From contig DYBN01000019.1 of assembly GCA_019418605.1 (NCBI GenBank), forward strand, positions 54,262-118,261: DNA of 64,000 nucleotides, written 5' to 3'. Made by a program: the position numbers and the translations under genes. Every line of letters begins with the position of its first letter. The first letter of the stretch is position 1. The DNA comes from Sutterella sp. Lineage in GTDB: Bacteria; Pseudomonadota; Gammaproteobacteria; Burkholderiales; Burkholderiaceae_F. The notes beneath the pieces are model-generated. The model worked only from the letters and a program-made list of their open reading frames with translations, was not told where the DNA came from and made no database searches. Below, piece after piece: positions 34,460 to 43,439 of this stretch.

Positions 34460-37339
34460 ATGTCTGACTCCACTCTTTCCAGCTTGACCTCCGCACCTCT
34501 TGATTTGACGCCCACGCAGCCGCGCCTGCCGCTGTCGGCTGCCGCCGGCGTTTCGCTTTTTGTCGCGCGCTCTCTTGCGGCGATGGGGGCCCGGGAGCAG
34601 CAGGCGCAGACCGCGCTTATTGAAAAGCTTGCGGCAGCTCCTTTTGCGCGCGAGGCGATGCGCGCAAGGCTAGATGCAATCGACGACGTGCAGATGCTCG
34701 ATTTCACTATGCGCTCCCTGCGCCGCGAAGTCATGCTCTGCGTGGCAAGCCGCGACATCGCGGGCCTTGCCGACTACCACGAGGTGGTCGAGACGATGAC
34801 GGCGCTCGCCGAAGAGACGCTCTCGGCCGCCGTGCGCGTCAACGCCCGCGCGCTCGCGCAGCGCTTTGGCGTGCCGACCGATGCGCAGGGAGCCCCGCAG
34901 GACATGCTTGTCGTCGGCATGGGCAAGCTTGGCGGCGCAGAACTCAATGCAAGCTCGGACATTGATCTTGTCTTTGTCTACGACGAGGCCGGCGAGACGC
35001 GCGCCGTCGGCGAATTTGCAGCCGCCCGCCGAAGCATCAGCAACCACGAATTTTTCGACAAGCTTGCGCGCCGCGTCATTGCCTCGATCAACGATCTCGA
35101 CGCAATCGGTTTTGTGTTTCGCGTCGACATGCGGCTGCGGCCTTTCGGCGACTCGGGGCCTCTCGTGGTGAGCAGCGCCATGCTCGAAGAGTATCTCTAC
35201 AGCGAAGGGCGCGACTGGGAGCGCTTTGCCTGGCTCAAGGGCCGCGTCGTCAACCGCGCGGTTTTCATGACCGACGAGAGTTTTTCTCTTGCCGTTTCGG
35301 GGCTTGAGTCGCTCGTGCGTCCTTTCGTGTTTCGCAAGTACGTCGACTTTTCGGCGATCAGCGCTCTTGCGCGCATCCACGAGATGATCCGCGCCGAGAC
35401 AACGCGCCGCGAAGCGGGCAAGGACAAGGGCGTCAACGTCAAGCTCGGCAGCGGCGGCATTCGCGAAATTGAATTCATCTGCCAGACCTTTCAGATCATT
35501 CGCGGCGGCCGCGAGCCTTCGCTCAGAGGCAAAAGCACGCCCCCGATGCTCGCCGAACTCGCGCGCCTGGGGTCGATTTCCGAAACCACCGCCCGGACGC
35601 TGACCGAGGACTACATTTTTTTGCGCAACCTTGAGCACGCGCTGCAGTACGTCGACGACAAGCAGACGCAGACGATGCCCACGGATCAGGCCGCAATTGA
35701 GTCGCTTGCCTCCATGCTCGGATTTACGGGAGCCGAACTCCTCGAGCGCCTCTCGGCCATCCGCGCCTTTGTGGGGCGCACCTTTGACGCGATTTTTCAC
35801 ACCGAGTCGCCCAAGGACGACGACGAGGGATGGCCTGCGGGCTGGCGCTCGGGCGCTCCCTCGGTTGAGCCTGCGCTTGCCGAGGCGCTCTCGCTGGCGG
35901 GGTACGTGCACGCATCCGACCTGGCAGGACGCATTTTGAAGATGATGCGCTCGCGTCTTTTGCCGGCCAGGTCGCCTCAGGCGCGCGATCAGCTTGCCCG
36001 CCTCATCAAGACCGTGGCGGGCAAGGCCGCGGGCTGGGCCAAGCTGCGCGAGTCGACGGTCTCGCCCGACGAGGTGTTTGACCGCTATCTGCGCCTTACT
36101 GAAGTCGTGATCGGCCGCCCGACCTACGTGGCGCTTCTCAATCAATATCCGGACGCGGCCGACCGGGTCGGGCGCATGCTTGCCGTCTCGCGCTGGGCGG
36201 CCGACTACATCACCGAGCATCCTCTCGTGCTCGACGAGCTCGTCGACATGCGAGCCCCGCGCATCGACGACTACACGTCCGTGGACCGCAGCGGCTGGCT
36301 TGAGGATCTTCGAGCGCGCATGAAGCTTCTTGACAACGACCGCGAGCGGCAGCTCAATTTGCTGCGCGACGCGCACCACGGCGCGCTTTTTCACCTTCTC
36401 ATGGCCGACATCGACGGCAGGCTCTCCGTTGAGCGCCTGGCCGATCAGCTTTCGGCGCTGGCCGATGCGGTTCTTGCGGCCGTCATGGAGCTTGCCTGGG
36501 AGTCGATTCCGACGCGGCACCGCGAGTACCCGCGCTTTGCCGTCATCGGCTACGGCAAGCTCGGCGGCAAGGAGCTGGGATACGCCTCGGACCTAGATCT
36601 CATCTTTTTGTACGACGACGATGATCCGCAGGCTGAATCGAACTACATCAAGCTTGTGCGGCGCATGCTGAGCTGGCTTACGATGCAGACAAGCTCAGGC
36701 ATTCTCTTTGACGTCGACCTGCGGCTGCGCCCCAACGGCGAAAACGGCCTTATTGTCTCGAGCATGGAAATGTTCAGGCGCTATCAGCGCAACAGCGACG
36801 GCAACGGGGCCTGGGACTGGGAGCATCAGGCGCTCACGCGCGCGCGGTTTTGCGCGGGCGACCCGCAGGTGGGGGCGGCCTTTGAAGAAGAGCGCAAATT
36901 CATCCTGATGATGCCGCGCGAGGCGGGCCACGTTGCAGCGGGCGTTCTTGAGATGCGCGCGCGAATGCTCGAAGGACACCCCAACAAGACCGATCTTTTT
37001 GACGTCAAGCACGACCGCGGCGGCATGGTGGACCTGGAGTTCATCGTGCAGTACCTCGTGCTTGCCTTCAGTTCGCGCTATCCTCAGCTCGTCAACAACT
37101 TCGGCACGACTCTTTTGACGGAAATGGCGGCCGATCTCGGCCTCATCGACAAGACACTGGCAAAAGCCTCAGTCGAGGCCTACCGCCACTACCGCAACAT
37201 TCAGCGCGAAATCCGCTTGAGCCGCGGCGAAACCGTCAAGGCGCGCGTCGAGCCCGAGACCGTCAAGGCCGACGCGGCCGCCGTGCTCTCGCTTTGGCAG
37301 GCGGTGTTTGGCACCGCGGCGCCCCAGCGCAATGCATGA
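34460..37339 (+). CDS. glnE: bifunctional glutamine synthetase adenylyltransferase/deadenylase
   Basis: Controls glutamine synthetase by adding or removing AMP in response to PII and glutamine. The 959-residue protein has the two expected nucleotidyltransferase domains: GMGKLGGAELNASSDID near residue 155 (deadenylylating half) and GYGKLGGKELGYASDLD near 700 (adenylylating half). A PII-uridylyltransferase-like linker follows each. Helical segments such as GGIREIEFICQTFQIIRGG and GGMVDLEFIVQYLVLAFS complete the family pattern. The first ATG is used; it lies 277 bp from the divergent yhdP. Confidence 0.96.
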   Translation: MSDSTLSSLTSAPLDLTPTQPRLPLSAAAGVSLFVARSLAAMGAREQQAQTALIEKLAAAPFAREAMRARLDAIDDVQMLDFTMRSLRREVMLCVASRDIAGLADYHEVVETMTALAEETLSAAVRVNARALAQRFGVPTDAQGAPQDMLVVGMGKLGGAELNASSDIDLVFVYDEAGETRAVGEFAAARRSISNHEFFDKLARRVIASINDLDAIGFVFRVDMRLRPFGDSGPLVVSSAMLEEYLYSEGRDWERFAWLKGRVVNRAVFMTDESFSLAVSGLESLVRPFVFRKYVDFSAISALARIHEMIRAETTRREAGKDKGVNVKLGSGGIREIEFICQTFQIIRGGREPSLRGKSTPPMLAELARLGSISETTARTLTEDYIFLRNLEHALQYVDDKQTQTMPTDQAAIESLASMLGFTGAELLERLSAIRAFVGRTFDAIFHTESPKDDDEGWPAGWRSGAPSVEPALAEALSLAGYVHASDLAGRILKMMRSRLLPARSPQARDQLARLIKTVAGKAAGWAKLRESTVSPDEVFDRYLRLTEVVIGRPTYVALLNQYPDAADRVGRMLAVSRWAADYITEHPLVLDELVDMRAPRIDDYTSVDRSGWLEDLRARMKLLDNDRERQLNLLRDAHHGALFHLLMADIDGRLSVERLADQLSALADAVLAAVMELAWESIPTRHREYPRFAVIGYGKLGGKELGYASDLDLIFLYDDDDPQAESNYIKLVRRMLSWLTMQTSSGILFDVDLRLRPNGENGLIVSSMEMFRRYQRNSDGNGAWDWEHQALTRARFCAGDPQVGAAFEEERKFILMMPREAGHVAAGVLEMRARMLEGHPNKTDLFDVKHDRGGMVDLEFIVQYLVLAFSSRYPQLVNNFGTTLLTEMAADLGLIDKTLAKASVEAYRHYRNIQREIRLSRGETVKARVEPETVKADAAAVLSLWQAVFGTAAPQRNA

Positions 37340-37389
37340 GGCGGGCTTGCCTTTTTGGGCAAATTTTATTTTCTACACAGGACGACAAA

Positions 37390-38493
37390 ATGACGCATCT
37401 TGATGCCGCCGCCATGCGCGACGAACTTCACCGCATCCCGGAACTTGGCTTTGAAGAGGTCAAAACATCCGAGTACGTTGCGAAAAAACTCGAAGAGCTC
37501 GGCATTGAAACCCGCCGCGGCGTGGGCGGCACGGGTGTGCTCGGCGTGATCAAGGGCTCCGAGCCAGGTCCCGTGCTCCTGATGCGCGCGGACATGGACG
37601 CGCTGCCCTTTAAAAATCCCGACGGCTCGATTGAGCGCGTGCACGCCTGCGGGCACGACGGACACACGGCGATGCTGCTTGCGGCGGCAGGCGACCTTGT
37701 TGGAAAAATCCGCCGCGGCACGCTCAAGCTTCTTTTTCAGCCTGCCGAAGAAACCCTCAAGGGGGCATTGGCGGTGATCGACGACGGCGTGATCGACGAC
37801 GTCGACATTGCCCTGGGGCTGCACGTGCGCCCGGTGCAGGACATCCCCGCCGGCACGATGTGCGCGGCCGTGCACCACGTCTCCTCTGTCTTTTTGGAAG
37901 CCACAGTCAAGGGGGTTGCCTCGCACGCCTCGCGCCCGCACCTGGGCGTCAATGCGGCCGAGGCCGCGGCGCTCGTGACGCTTGCCGTGGCGGCCGTCAA
38001 GCTCAATCCCAACATGAAGTGGTCGTGCAAGGTCACGGGCATTGACGCGATGTCGTCGGCCCCCAACATCATTCCGGATGCCGCGAGAATCGTGCTCGAT
38101 GCCCGCGCGCAGACAAACGACCTGATGGACGAGATGATCTCCAAGGTCGAGGCGGCGGTCAAGGGGGCGGCGGCCGCCGTGGGGGCGCAGGGCGAGGTGC
38201 ACACCTTGGGCCGCGTGATTCCGGCTGCAGACTACGACGAGGAGCTTGTCAACGAGGTGCGCGAGAGCATCATCAAGACGGTGGGCGCAGACAAGCTTGC
38301 GCCCGACTGCGGAGCGGGCGGAGAGGACTTTCACTTCTTCAAGCGCCACAAGCCCTCGATCAAGGCCGCCTACTTCGGCGTCGGCGCGGGCTGCGCGCCG
38401 GGGCTGCACGCGCGCGACATGCACTTTGAGTCGCACTGGCTTGAAAACGGCGTCAAGGTGCTCGTTGACATGGCGCTTAAAAAACTTGGCTAA
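37390..38493 (+). CDS. M20D-family amidohydrolase/peptidase
   Basis: A 367-residue zinc-dependent amidohydrolase of the M20D group (N-acyl amino acid, hippurate or diaminopimelate deacylases). The metal site is visible: HACGHDGH (about 83-90), the PAEET general-base region, GLHVRP, and the C-terminal histidine in HARDMHFESH. ADMDALPF holds the bridging aspartate region. The dimerisation domain has GVASHASRPHLGVNAAEAA. The ATG at 37390 gives a normal start (LDAAAMRDELHRIPELGFEE); the open frame extends back into glnE. The substrate cannot be told from sequence. Confidence 0.85.
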   Translation: MTHLDAAAMRDELHRIPELGFEEVKTSEYVAKKLEELGIETRRGVGGTGVLGVIKGSEPGPVLLMRADMDALPFKNPDGSIERVHACGHDGHTAMLLAAAGDLVGKIRRGTLKLLFQPAEETLKGALAVIDDGVIDDVDIALGLHVRPVQDIPAGTMCAAVHHVSSVFLEATVKGVASHASRPHLGVNAAEAAALVTLAVAAVKLNPNMKWSCKVTGIDAMSSAPNIIPDAARIVLDARAQTNDLMDEMISKVEAAVKGAAAAVGAQGEVHTLGRVIPAADYDEELVNEVRESIIKTVGADKLAPDCGAGGEDFHFFKRHKPSIKAAYFGVGAGCAPGLHARDMHFESHWLENGVKVLVDMALKKLG

Positions 38494-38550
38494 AGCTTGA
38501 AAGTCTCCCGGACGCAATGAGGCGCCCGGAGACGCCGTTGAGGCTCAAGC

Positions 38551-39201
38551 TCACGGCCGGACTTTCGACGTCGCTGCGAACGTCTCTTTGCGGGCGTCCC
38601 AGAGGTTGAGCTCGGCGTTCGTCATGTCGTAGTAGAGGGCGTGAATGGAAACGCCGCCCGACTCGACGCGCTCGCGCAGCCAGTCGTAGGAAAGAAGGTT
38701 CTCAAGCGAGAGCAGCACGCCTGCTTCTTCGCAGCGGCGCACGAACGCCGCCGGATCGGCGAGGTCCTCCGCGGAAGCTTCTTTTTTCATGGCTTCCAAA
38801 GCGGGCCGCGCCAGATTGACCCAGCCCGTGATGTAGCGCTCTTTTGCAATCTTTTCCGGGTGCAGGGCGCCGAAGATGCCTCCGCAGTTGGAGTGGCCCA
38901 TGACGACGATGTGCTCGACCTCAAGGTGCTTGACGCCGTATTCGACGGCGGCCATGACGGCGTCGGCGTAAAAGGCGCTCTCGGCTTTAGGCACGAGGGC
39001 GGCGACGCTGCGCACGACGAAAAGCTCCCCCGGCCGGCAGCCCAGGATGATCGCGGGGTCCACGCGCGAGTCGCAGCAGGCGATGACGAGCGTGTGCGGG
39101 TTTTGCCCGTGCTTGAGCTCTTCGAAAAACTCCGTTTCCTTGAGCAGAAACTCCTCGCGAAAGTTGTGAAAGCCGGCGATGAGGTCGTGGAAATTGCGCA
39201 T
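38551..39201 (-). CDS. beta-class carbonic anhydrase
   Basis: Interconverts carbon dioxide and bicarbonate. The 216-residue protein shows the zinc ligands of the class: Cys42 and Asp44 in CCDSR, His103 and Cys106 in GHSNCGG. RPGELFVVRSVAALV and AAVEYGVKHLEVEHIVVMG are also typical. It resembles CynT/type I enzymes, but there is no cyanase gene nearby. It converges with the M20 gene and is divergent from the YczE-like gene. Confidence 0.93.
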   Translation of the reverse strand: MRNFHDLIAGFHNFREEFLLKETEFFEELKHGQNPHTLVIACCDSRVDPAIILGCRPGELFVVRSVAALVPKAESAFYADAVMAAVEYGVKHLEVEHIVVMGHSNCGGIFGALHPEKIAKERYITGWVNLARPALEAMKKEASAEDLADPAAFVRRCEEAGVLLSLENLLSYDWLRERVESGGVSIHALYYDMTNAELNLWDARKETFAATSKVRP

Positions 39202-39473
39202 GAAGCCTCCTTCGGGTCTCGTTTCAGGGAGAGCGACTATAGCGCCGGATTGACGTCGGCGGGCGGTGATACACTGCGGGCCGTGCGCGGCGCCGCTGCT
39301 TGAGCTTTCGCCTGGCGGCCTGCGCGATTTTTCGTTTTGACCTTTTTGTTTGCGGCTGCAGTGGCGGACGCGCTTGACGCTCGCCTTCGGCCGCAGGGAC
39401 CGCTTTTTGAAGCGGTTTATTTTTTTGGAGCGTCCCCGGTCAGGCTTTTTTCTTTGGAGTCAGGTGCGAAGTG

Positions 39474-40163
39474 ATGAACGAGCGAGGTCTTGTCGGTCTT
39501 TTCCTGCGGATCCTTTTGCTGTGCGCGGGCATGTTCATCATGGCGCTCGGCGTGGCCGAGGTGACCACGGCACAACTCGGCACGACGCCCATCAGCACGC
39601 TTCCGCTGGCTGTGGCAGCCATTCTGGGCGTGTCGTTCGGCACGGGCACATTCATCGTCAACTGTTTCTTTGTCCTCGGGCAGATCGTGCTGCTGCGGCG
39701 CAACTACAAGATCGTGAATCTGCTGCAGATCCCGCTTGTCTTTGGCTTTAGCGTCTTTATTGACATCGGCATGCATTTTTGGTCGATGTTTAATCCCGCC
39801 GGCGCGTGGGAGCACTGGGCGATGAGCCTCACGGGCAACGTGCTTCTTGCCCTGGGCGTATACCTGTCAATTAAGTCGCGCACGCTCGTGCAGCCGGGCG
39901 AAGGCATCGTGATGGCCGTCTCGATCGTCACGCACAAGGCCTTCGGCACCCTGAAAATTTGCAACGACGTCTCGCTTGTCGTCATTTCCGCCGCCCTGGG
40001 CTGGCTTGTGCTCGGCGAACTCGTGGGAATCGGCTGGGGAACGCTTGTCTCGGCCGTTATGGTGGGACTTCTCATCAAGCTCATCAACGCGCTCTACCGG
40101 CTCTTTGTTCCCAAGAAGACCACGCGCGTCCTGATGCACGAAGACAAAAGGAAAAATAGCTGA
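39474..40163 (+). CDS. YczE/YitT-like integral membrane protein
   Basis: A 229-residue protein with about five hydrophobic helices of the YczE/DUF6198 family, which is related to YitT. Recognisable segments are GVAEVTTAQLGTTPISTLPL near the N-terminus, GTGTFIVNCFFVLGQIVLLR, and FGTLKICNDVSLVVISAALG near the C-terminus. The function is unknown in general. ATG at 39474 is preferred over the adjacent GTG at 39471. It is a single gene, divergent from carbonic anhydrase. Confidence 0.72.
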   Translation: MNERGLVGLFLRILLLCAGMFIMALGVAEVTTAQLGTTPISTLPLAVAAILGVSFGTGTFIVNCFFVLGQIVLLRRNYKIVNLLQIPLVFGFSVFIDIGMHFWSMFNPAGAWEHWAMSLTGNVLLALGVYLSIKSRTLVQPGEGIVMAVSIVTHKAFGTLKICNDVSLVVISAALGWLVLGELVGIGWGTLVSAVMVGLLIKLINALYRLFVPKKTTRVLMHEDKRKNS

Positions 40164-40326
40164 GCGCGCATCCGCTCACGGCCAGGGGCGGGGCAACGCG
40201 CAAAAGGCACAGACAAAAGATACAGGCAAAAGAAAGGCCGGCTTGAAAGACCTCCGCAGGCTCTCCGGGACGGAGACTCTTTTGCGAAGGCCCTTGTGCC
40301 GGCCTCAATGTCAGCCTGCGCGCGCG

Positions 40327-42369
40327 TTAGGCTCCGTTCGACTCGATGATTCCCGTGTGCCGCAGCAGGGGTTCGATCGAGGGTTCGCGTCCGCGGAAGG
40401 CAACGAAGCTCTCCATTGCGTCGCGGCTTGCGCCGCGGCTGATCACTTCGTCAAGCCACCGCCGGCCCGTTGCCTTGTTAAAGAGCCCCTCTTCTTCAAA
40501 GGCGCTGAAGGCGTCGGCCGAGAGCACTTCGGCCCATTTGTAGCTGTAGTAGCCCGCGGCGTAGCCGCCGGCGAAGATGTGCGAGAAGCTCTGGGCAAAG
40601 CGGTTAAAGGGGGCGGTGGGCACGACGGCGACTTCGCTTCGCACCTCATCGAGCACTTTTTGAAAGTCCTTTGCGTGCGAGCTTTCGGGGTCGGCGTGGA
40701 TGCGCATGTCAAAAAGCGCGAATTCAAGCTGCCGCACGCAGAACATGCCCGACTCGAAGTTTTTGGCCGCAAGCATCTTGTCAAAGAGCGAGCGCGGCAG
40801 CTTCTCGCCCGTTTCGACATGGCTTGTGAGGCTTTCGACAACCTCAAAGTTCCACGCCCAGTTCTCCATGAACTGGCTGGGCATTTCAACGGCGTCCCAC
40901 TCAAAGCCGTTGATGCCCGAGAGCTGCGCGAGCTTTACGCGGCTTAGCATGTGGTGCAGGCCGTGTCCGAACTCGTGAAAGAGCGTCGTGACGTCGTCGT
41001 GGGTGAGGGTGGCGGGCTTGTCGCCCACGGGCTTTTGAAAGTTGCACACCAAATAGGCAATCGGCGTGCGCACGCGCCCGTCGGGGAGCACGGCATAGGT
41101 GCTGTCGTTGTCCATCCAGGCGCCCGAGCGCTTGCTTGAGCGGGCGTAGAGGTCGGTGTAAAACTGCGCGATCATCTCCCCTGAGGGGGTCGAGATTCGC
41201 CAGAACTGCACGTCGGGGTGCCACAGCGGCGCCTTGTCGGGCGTGATGCGGATGTCAAAGAGCTTCTCGACGAGCCGGAACATGCCGTTAAAGACCGCAG
41301 GCAGCGTGAAGTAGCGGCGCACCTCCTGTCCGCTGTAGTTGTACTTGGCGCGGCGCAGCTTCTCGGCCGCCCAGGCCGTGTCCCAGGGCATGAGCGCGTC
41401 AAGCCCGAGACTATCCCGCGCATAGTCTTCCAACTCCTTGAAGTCGGAGACGGCCTTGGGCTTTGCCTTGGCGGCGAGGTCTTCCAGAAACGAGAGCACC
41501 TTCTTGGGGCTCCCAGCCATCTTGGTGGCAAGCGACACTTCGGCATAGTCCTGCATGCCGAGCAGCTTTGCCTCCTCGCGGCGAATGTCGAGAAGCCGTG
41601 AAATAACGGGCGTGTTGTCGCGATCGGGCGAGTCGAGTTCGCTTGCGCGCGTGATGTAGGCGCGGTAGAGCTTTTCTCTGATCGTGCGGTTGGCCGCGTA
41701 CTGCATGGCGGGCAGATAGCTTGGAATCTGCAGCGTGATGCGCCAGCCTTCAAGCCCCGCGGCGCGGGCCTGCGCGGCGTACATCTCGCAGATGTCCTGC
41801 GGAATCCCGTCGAGATCGGCTTTGTCGGTGATGTCAAGGGCAAAGGCGTTGGTTGCGTCAAGCAGGTTTTCGCTGAACTTTTGGCTCAACGCGCTTGCTT
41901 CTTCTTCAAGCGCCTTGAGACGCGCCTTTGCCTCGGGTTCGAGTTCGGCGCCAGAGAGGCGAAAGTCGCGGATTTCGTGGTTGACGACGCGCTGCTTTAA
42001 GGGATCCAGGGCCGCAAAGCCCGCCGCAGCGGCAATTTCCTTGTAGCGCGCAAAGAGCGCTTCGCTTTGCGAGAGCTCGATGTAAAACTGCGTGACGCGC
42101 GGCAAATTGGCGTTGTAGGCTTCCCGCCATTGAGGAGAGTCCATGACGCCCAGGAGGTGCCCGACGGCTCCCCAGGCGCGCGAGAGCCGCGTGAGAGCCG
42201 CCTCAAGCGGCTCGACGGTCGTCTCCCAGGATGCGGGCGAGGCGCTGCCCGCCTGCGCGAGAGCCTCTTTTGCCTTGGCAAGGAGCTCGTCCAAAGCGGG
42301 CGTCACGTCGGCCGGAGAAATGTGCTCAAAGTCAAGAAGCCGGCCCTGTTCAATCAAAGGATTGGTCAT
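40327..42369 (-). CDS. prlC: oligopeptidase A (M3 metallopeptidase)
   Basis: Cytosolic zinc peptidase that degrades short peptides, including signal peptides. The 680-residue length fits. The zinc motif HEFGHGLHHML lies near residue 465, and the downstream glutamate is in NGFEWDAVEMPSQFMENWAW. The N-terminus MTNPLIEQGRLLDF is typical. ATG at 42369 is chosen over one seven codons upstream. folD is the next gene upstream on the same strand, as in Burkholderia relatives. Confidence 0.95.
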   Translation of the reverse strand: MTNPLIEQGRLLDFEHISPADVTPALDELLAKAKEALAQAGSASPASWETTVEPLEAALTRLSRAWGAVGHLLGVMDSPQWREAYNANLPRVTQFYIELSQSEALFARYKEIAAAAGFAALDPLKQRVVNHEIRDFRLSGAELEPEAKARLKALEEEASALSQKFSENLLDATNAFALDITDKADLDGIPQDICEMYAAQARAAGLEGWRITLQIPSYLPAMQYAANRTIREKLYRAYITRASELDSPDRDNTPVISRLLDIRREEAKLLGMQDYAEVSLATKMAGSPKKVLSFLEDLAAKAKPKAVSDFKELEDYARDSLGLDALMPWDTAWAAEKLRRAKYNYSGQEVRRYFTLPAVFNGMFRLVEKLFDIRITPDKAPLWHPDVQFWRISTPSGEMIAQFYTDLYARSSKRSGAWMDNDSTYAVLPDGRVRTPIAYLVCNFQKPVGDKPATLTHDDVTTLFHEFGHGLHHMLSRVKLAQLSGINGFEWDAVEMPSQFMENWAWNFEVVESLTSHVETGEKLPRSLFDKMLAAKNFESGMFCVRQLEFALFDMRIHADPESSHAKDFQKVLDEVRSEVAVVPTAPFNRFAQSFSHIFAGGYAAGYYSYKWAEVLSADAFSAFEEEGLFNKATGRRWLDEVISRGASRDAMESFVAFRGREPSIEPLLRHTGIIESNGA

Positions 42370-42433
42370 AAGAAGTGAAATCAGGCTCAAAAAACGATTG
42401 AAAACAAGAAAATAAGATCAATCAAACTTTTCT

Positions 42434-43294
42434 TTAGGCGGCGCACGCAAGGTGCTTTTCGGCCGCCTCGACCGTGTTGGTCATGAGCATGGCGATGGTC
42501 ATCGGGCCGACGCCGCCCGGCACGGGGGTGATCCAGCCGGCGACTTCCCGGGCGCTCTCAAAGTCCACGTCGCCGCAGAGCTTGCCGTTTTCGTCGCGGT
42601 TCATGCCGACGTCAATGACAAGCGCGCCGGGCTTGAGCATGTCGCCCGTGATGAGCTTGGCGCGGCCCACGGCCGCCACGACCACGTCGGCCTGCTTGAG
42701 AAAAGCCGCAAGATCGGGCGTTTTGCTGTGGGTGATGGTGACGGTGGCGTGACGGGACAAAAGAAGCAGCGCCTGGGGTTTGCCGACGATGTTGCTGCGG
42801 CCCACGACGACGGCGTGCTTGCCTTTGAGGTCGTAGCCTGCCGAGTCGATGATTTTCATGACGCCGTAGGGAGTGCAGGGCAGAAAGCCGCGGCGCCCCG
42901 TCATGAGCGCTCCGGCGCTTTGCACGTGAAAGCCGTCGACGTCCTTTTCGGGCGAAATCGTGGCGATGACCTTCTCGCTGCTGATGTGCGCGGGCAGCGG
43001 CAGCTGCACCAAAATGCCGTCGACGGCCGGGTTCTCGTTGAGCTCCCTGATTTGGGCTAAAAGCGCTTCTTCCGAGGTCGAAGCCGGCAGCCGGTACTCG
43101 AGGCTTTCAATGCCCACTTTTTCACAGGCGCGGATTTTGTTGCGCACGTAGATGTTGCTTGCCGGGTCGTCGCCGACGAGGATCACGGCCAGACCGGGCT
43201 TGCGGGAGTGCTCTGCAAGGCGTGCGGCGCGTTCCTTGAGTTCGTCGGTGATGCGGGCTGCAAGTGCTTTTCCGTCCAGAATGACTGCTGACAT
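42434..43294 (-). CDS. folD: methylenetetrahydrofolate dehydrogenase/cyclohydrolase
   Basis: Bifunctional one-carbon enzyme (NADP-dependent dehydrogenase and cyclohydrolase). The 286-residue protein carries YVRNK with the catalytic Tyr49/Lys53 pair, PCTPYGVMKII, the cofactor loop GRSNIVGKP and the C-terminal TPVPGGVGPMTIAMLM signature. ATG at 43294 removes 19 unrelated residues of open frame. It precedes prlC by 64 bp. Confidence 0.96.
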   Translation of the reverse strand: MSAVILDGKALAARITDELKERAARLAEHSRKPGLAVILVGDDPASNIYVRNKIRACEKVGIESLEYRLPASTSEEALLAQIRELNENPAVDGILVQLPLPAHISSEKVIATISPEKDVDGFHVQSAGALMTGRRGFLPCTPYGVMKIIDSAGYDLKGKHAVVVGRSNIVGKPQALLLLSRHATVTITHSKTPDLAAFLKQADVVVAAVGRAKLITGDMLKPGALVIDVGMNRDENGKLCGDVDFESAREVAGWITPVPGGVGPMTIAMLMTNTVEAAEKHLACAA

Positions 43295-43439
43295 GGACTG
43301 CCTCCAAAAAAGTTGAAAGTTCAAAAATGGCTTTGGAAATTCGGTCTGCACCCAAAAGGCCGGCCGCGAGGGGGACGCGGCCGGTGGGGGAAAGGCTTCA
43401 AGCGGGCGCGGAAAGCGCGCCCAAGGGGCTTTTGCGTCT

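Noticed and set aside
34670..36520. 616-codon open frame on minus opposite glnE
   Set aside because: Lies wholly inside glnE, with biased composition and no recognisable domain.
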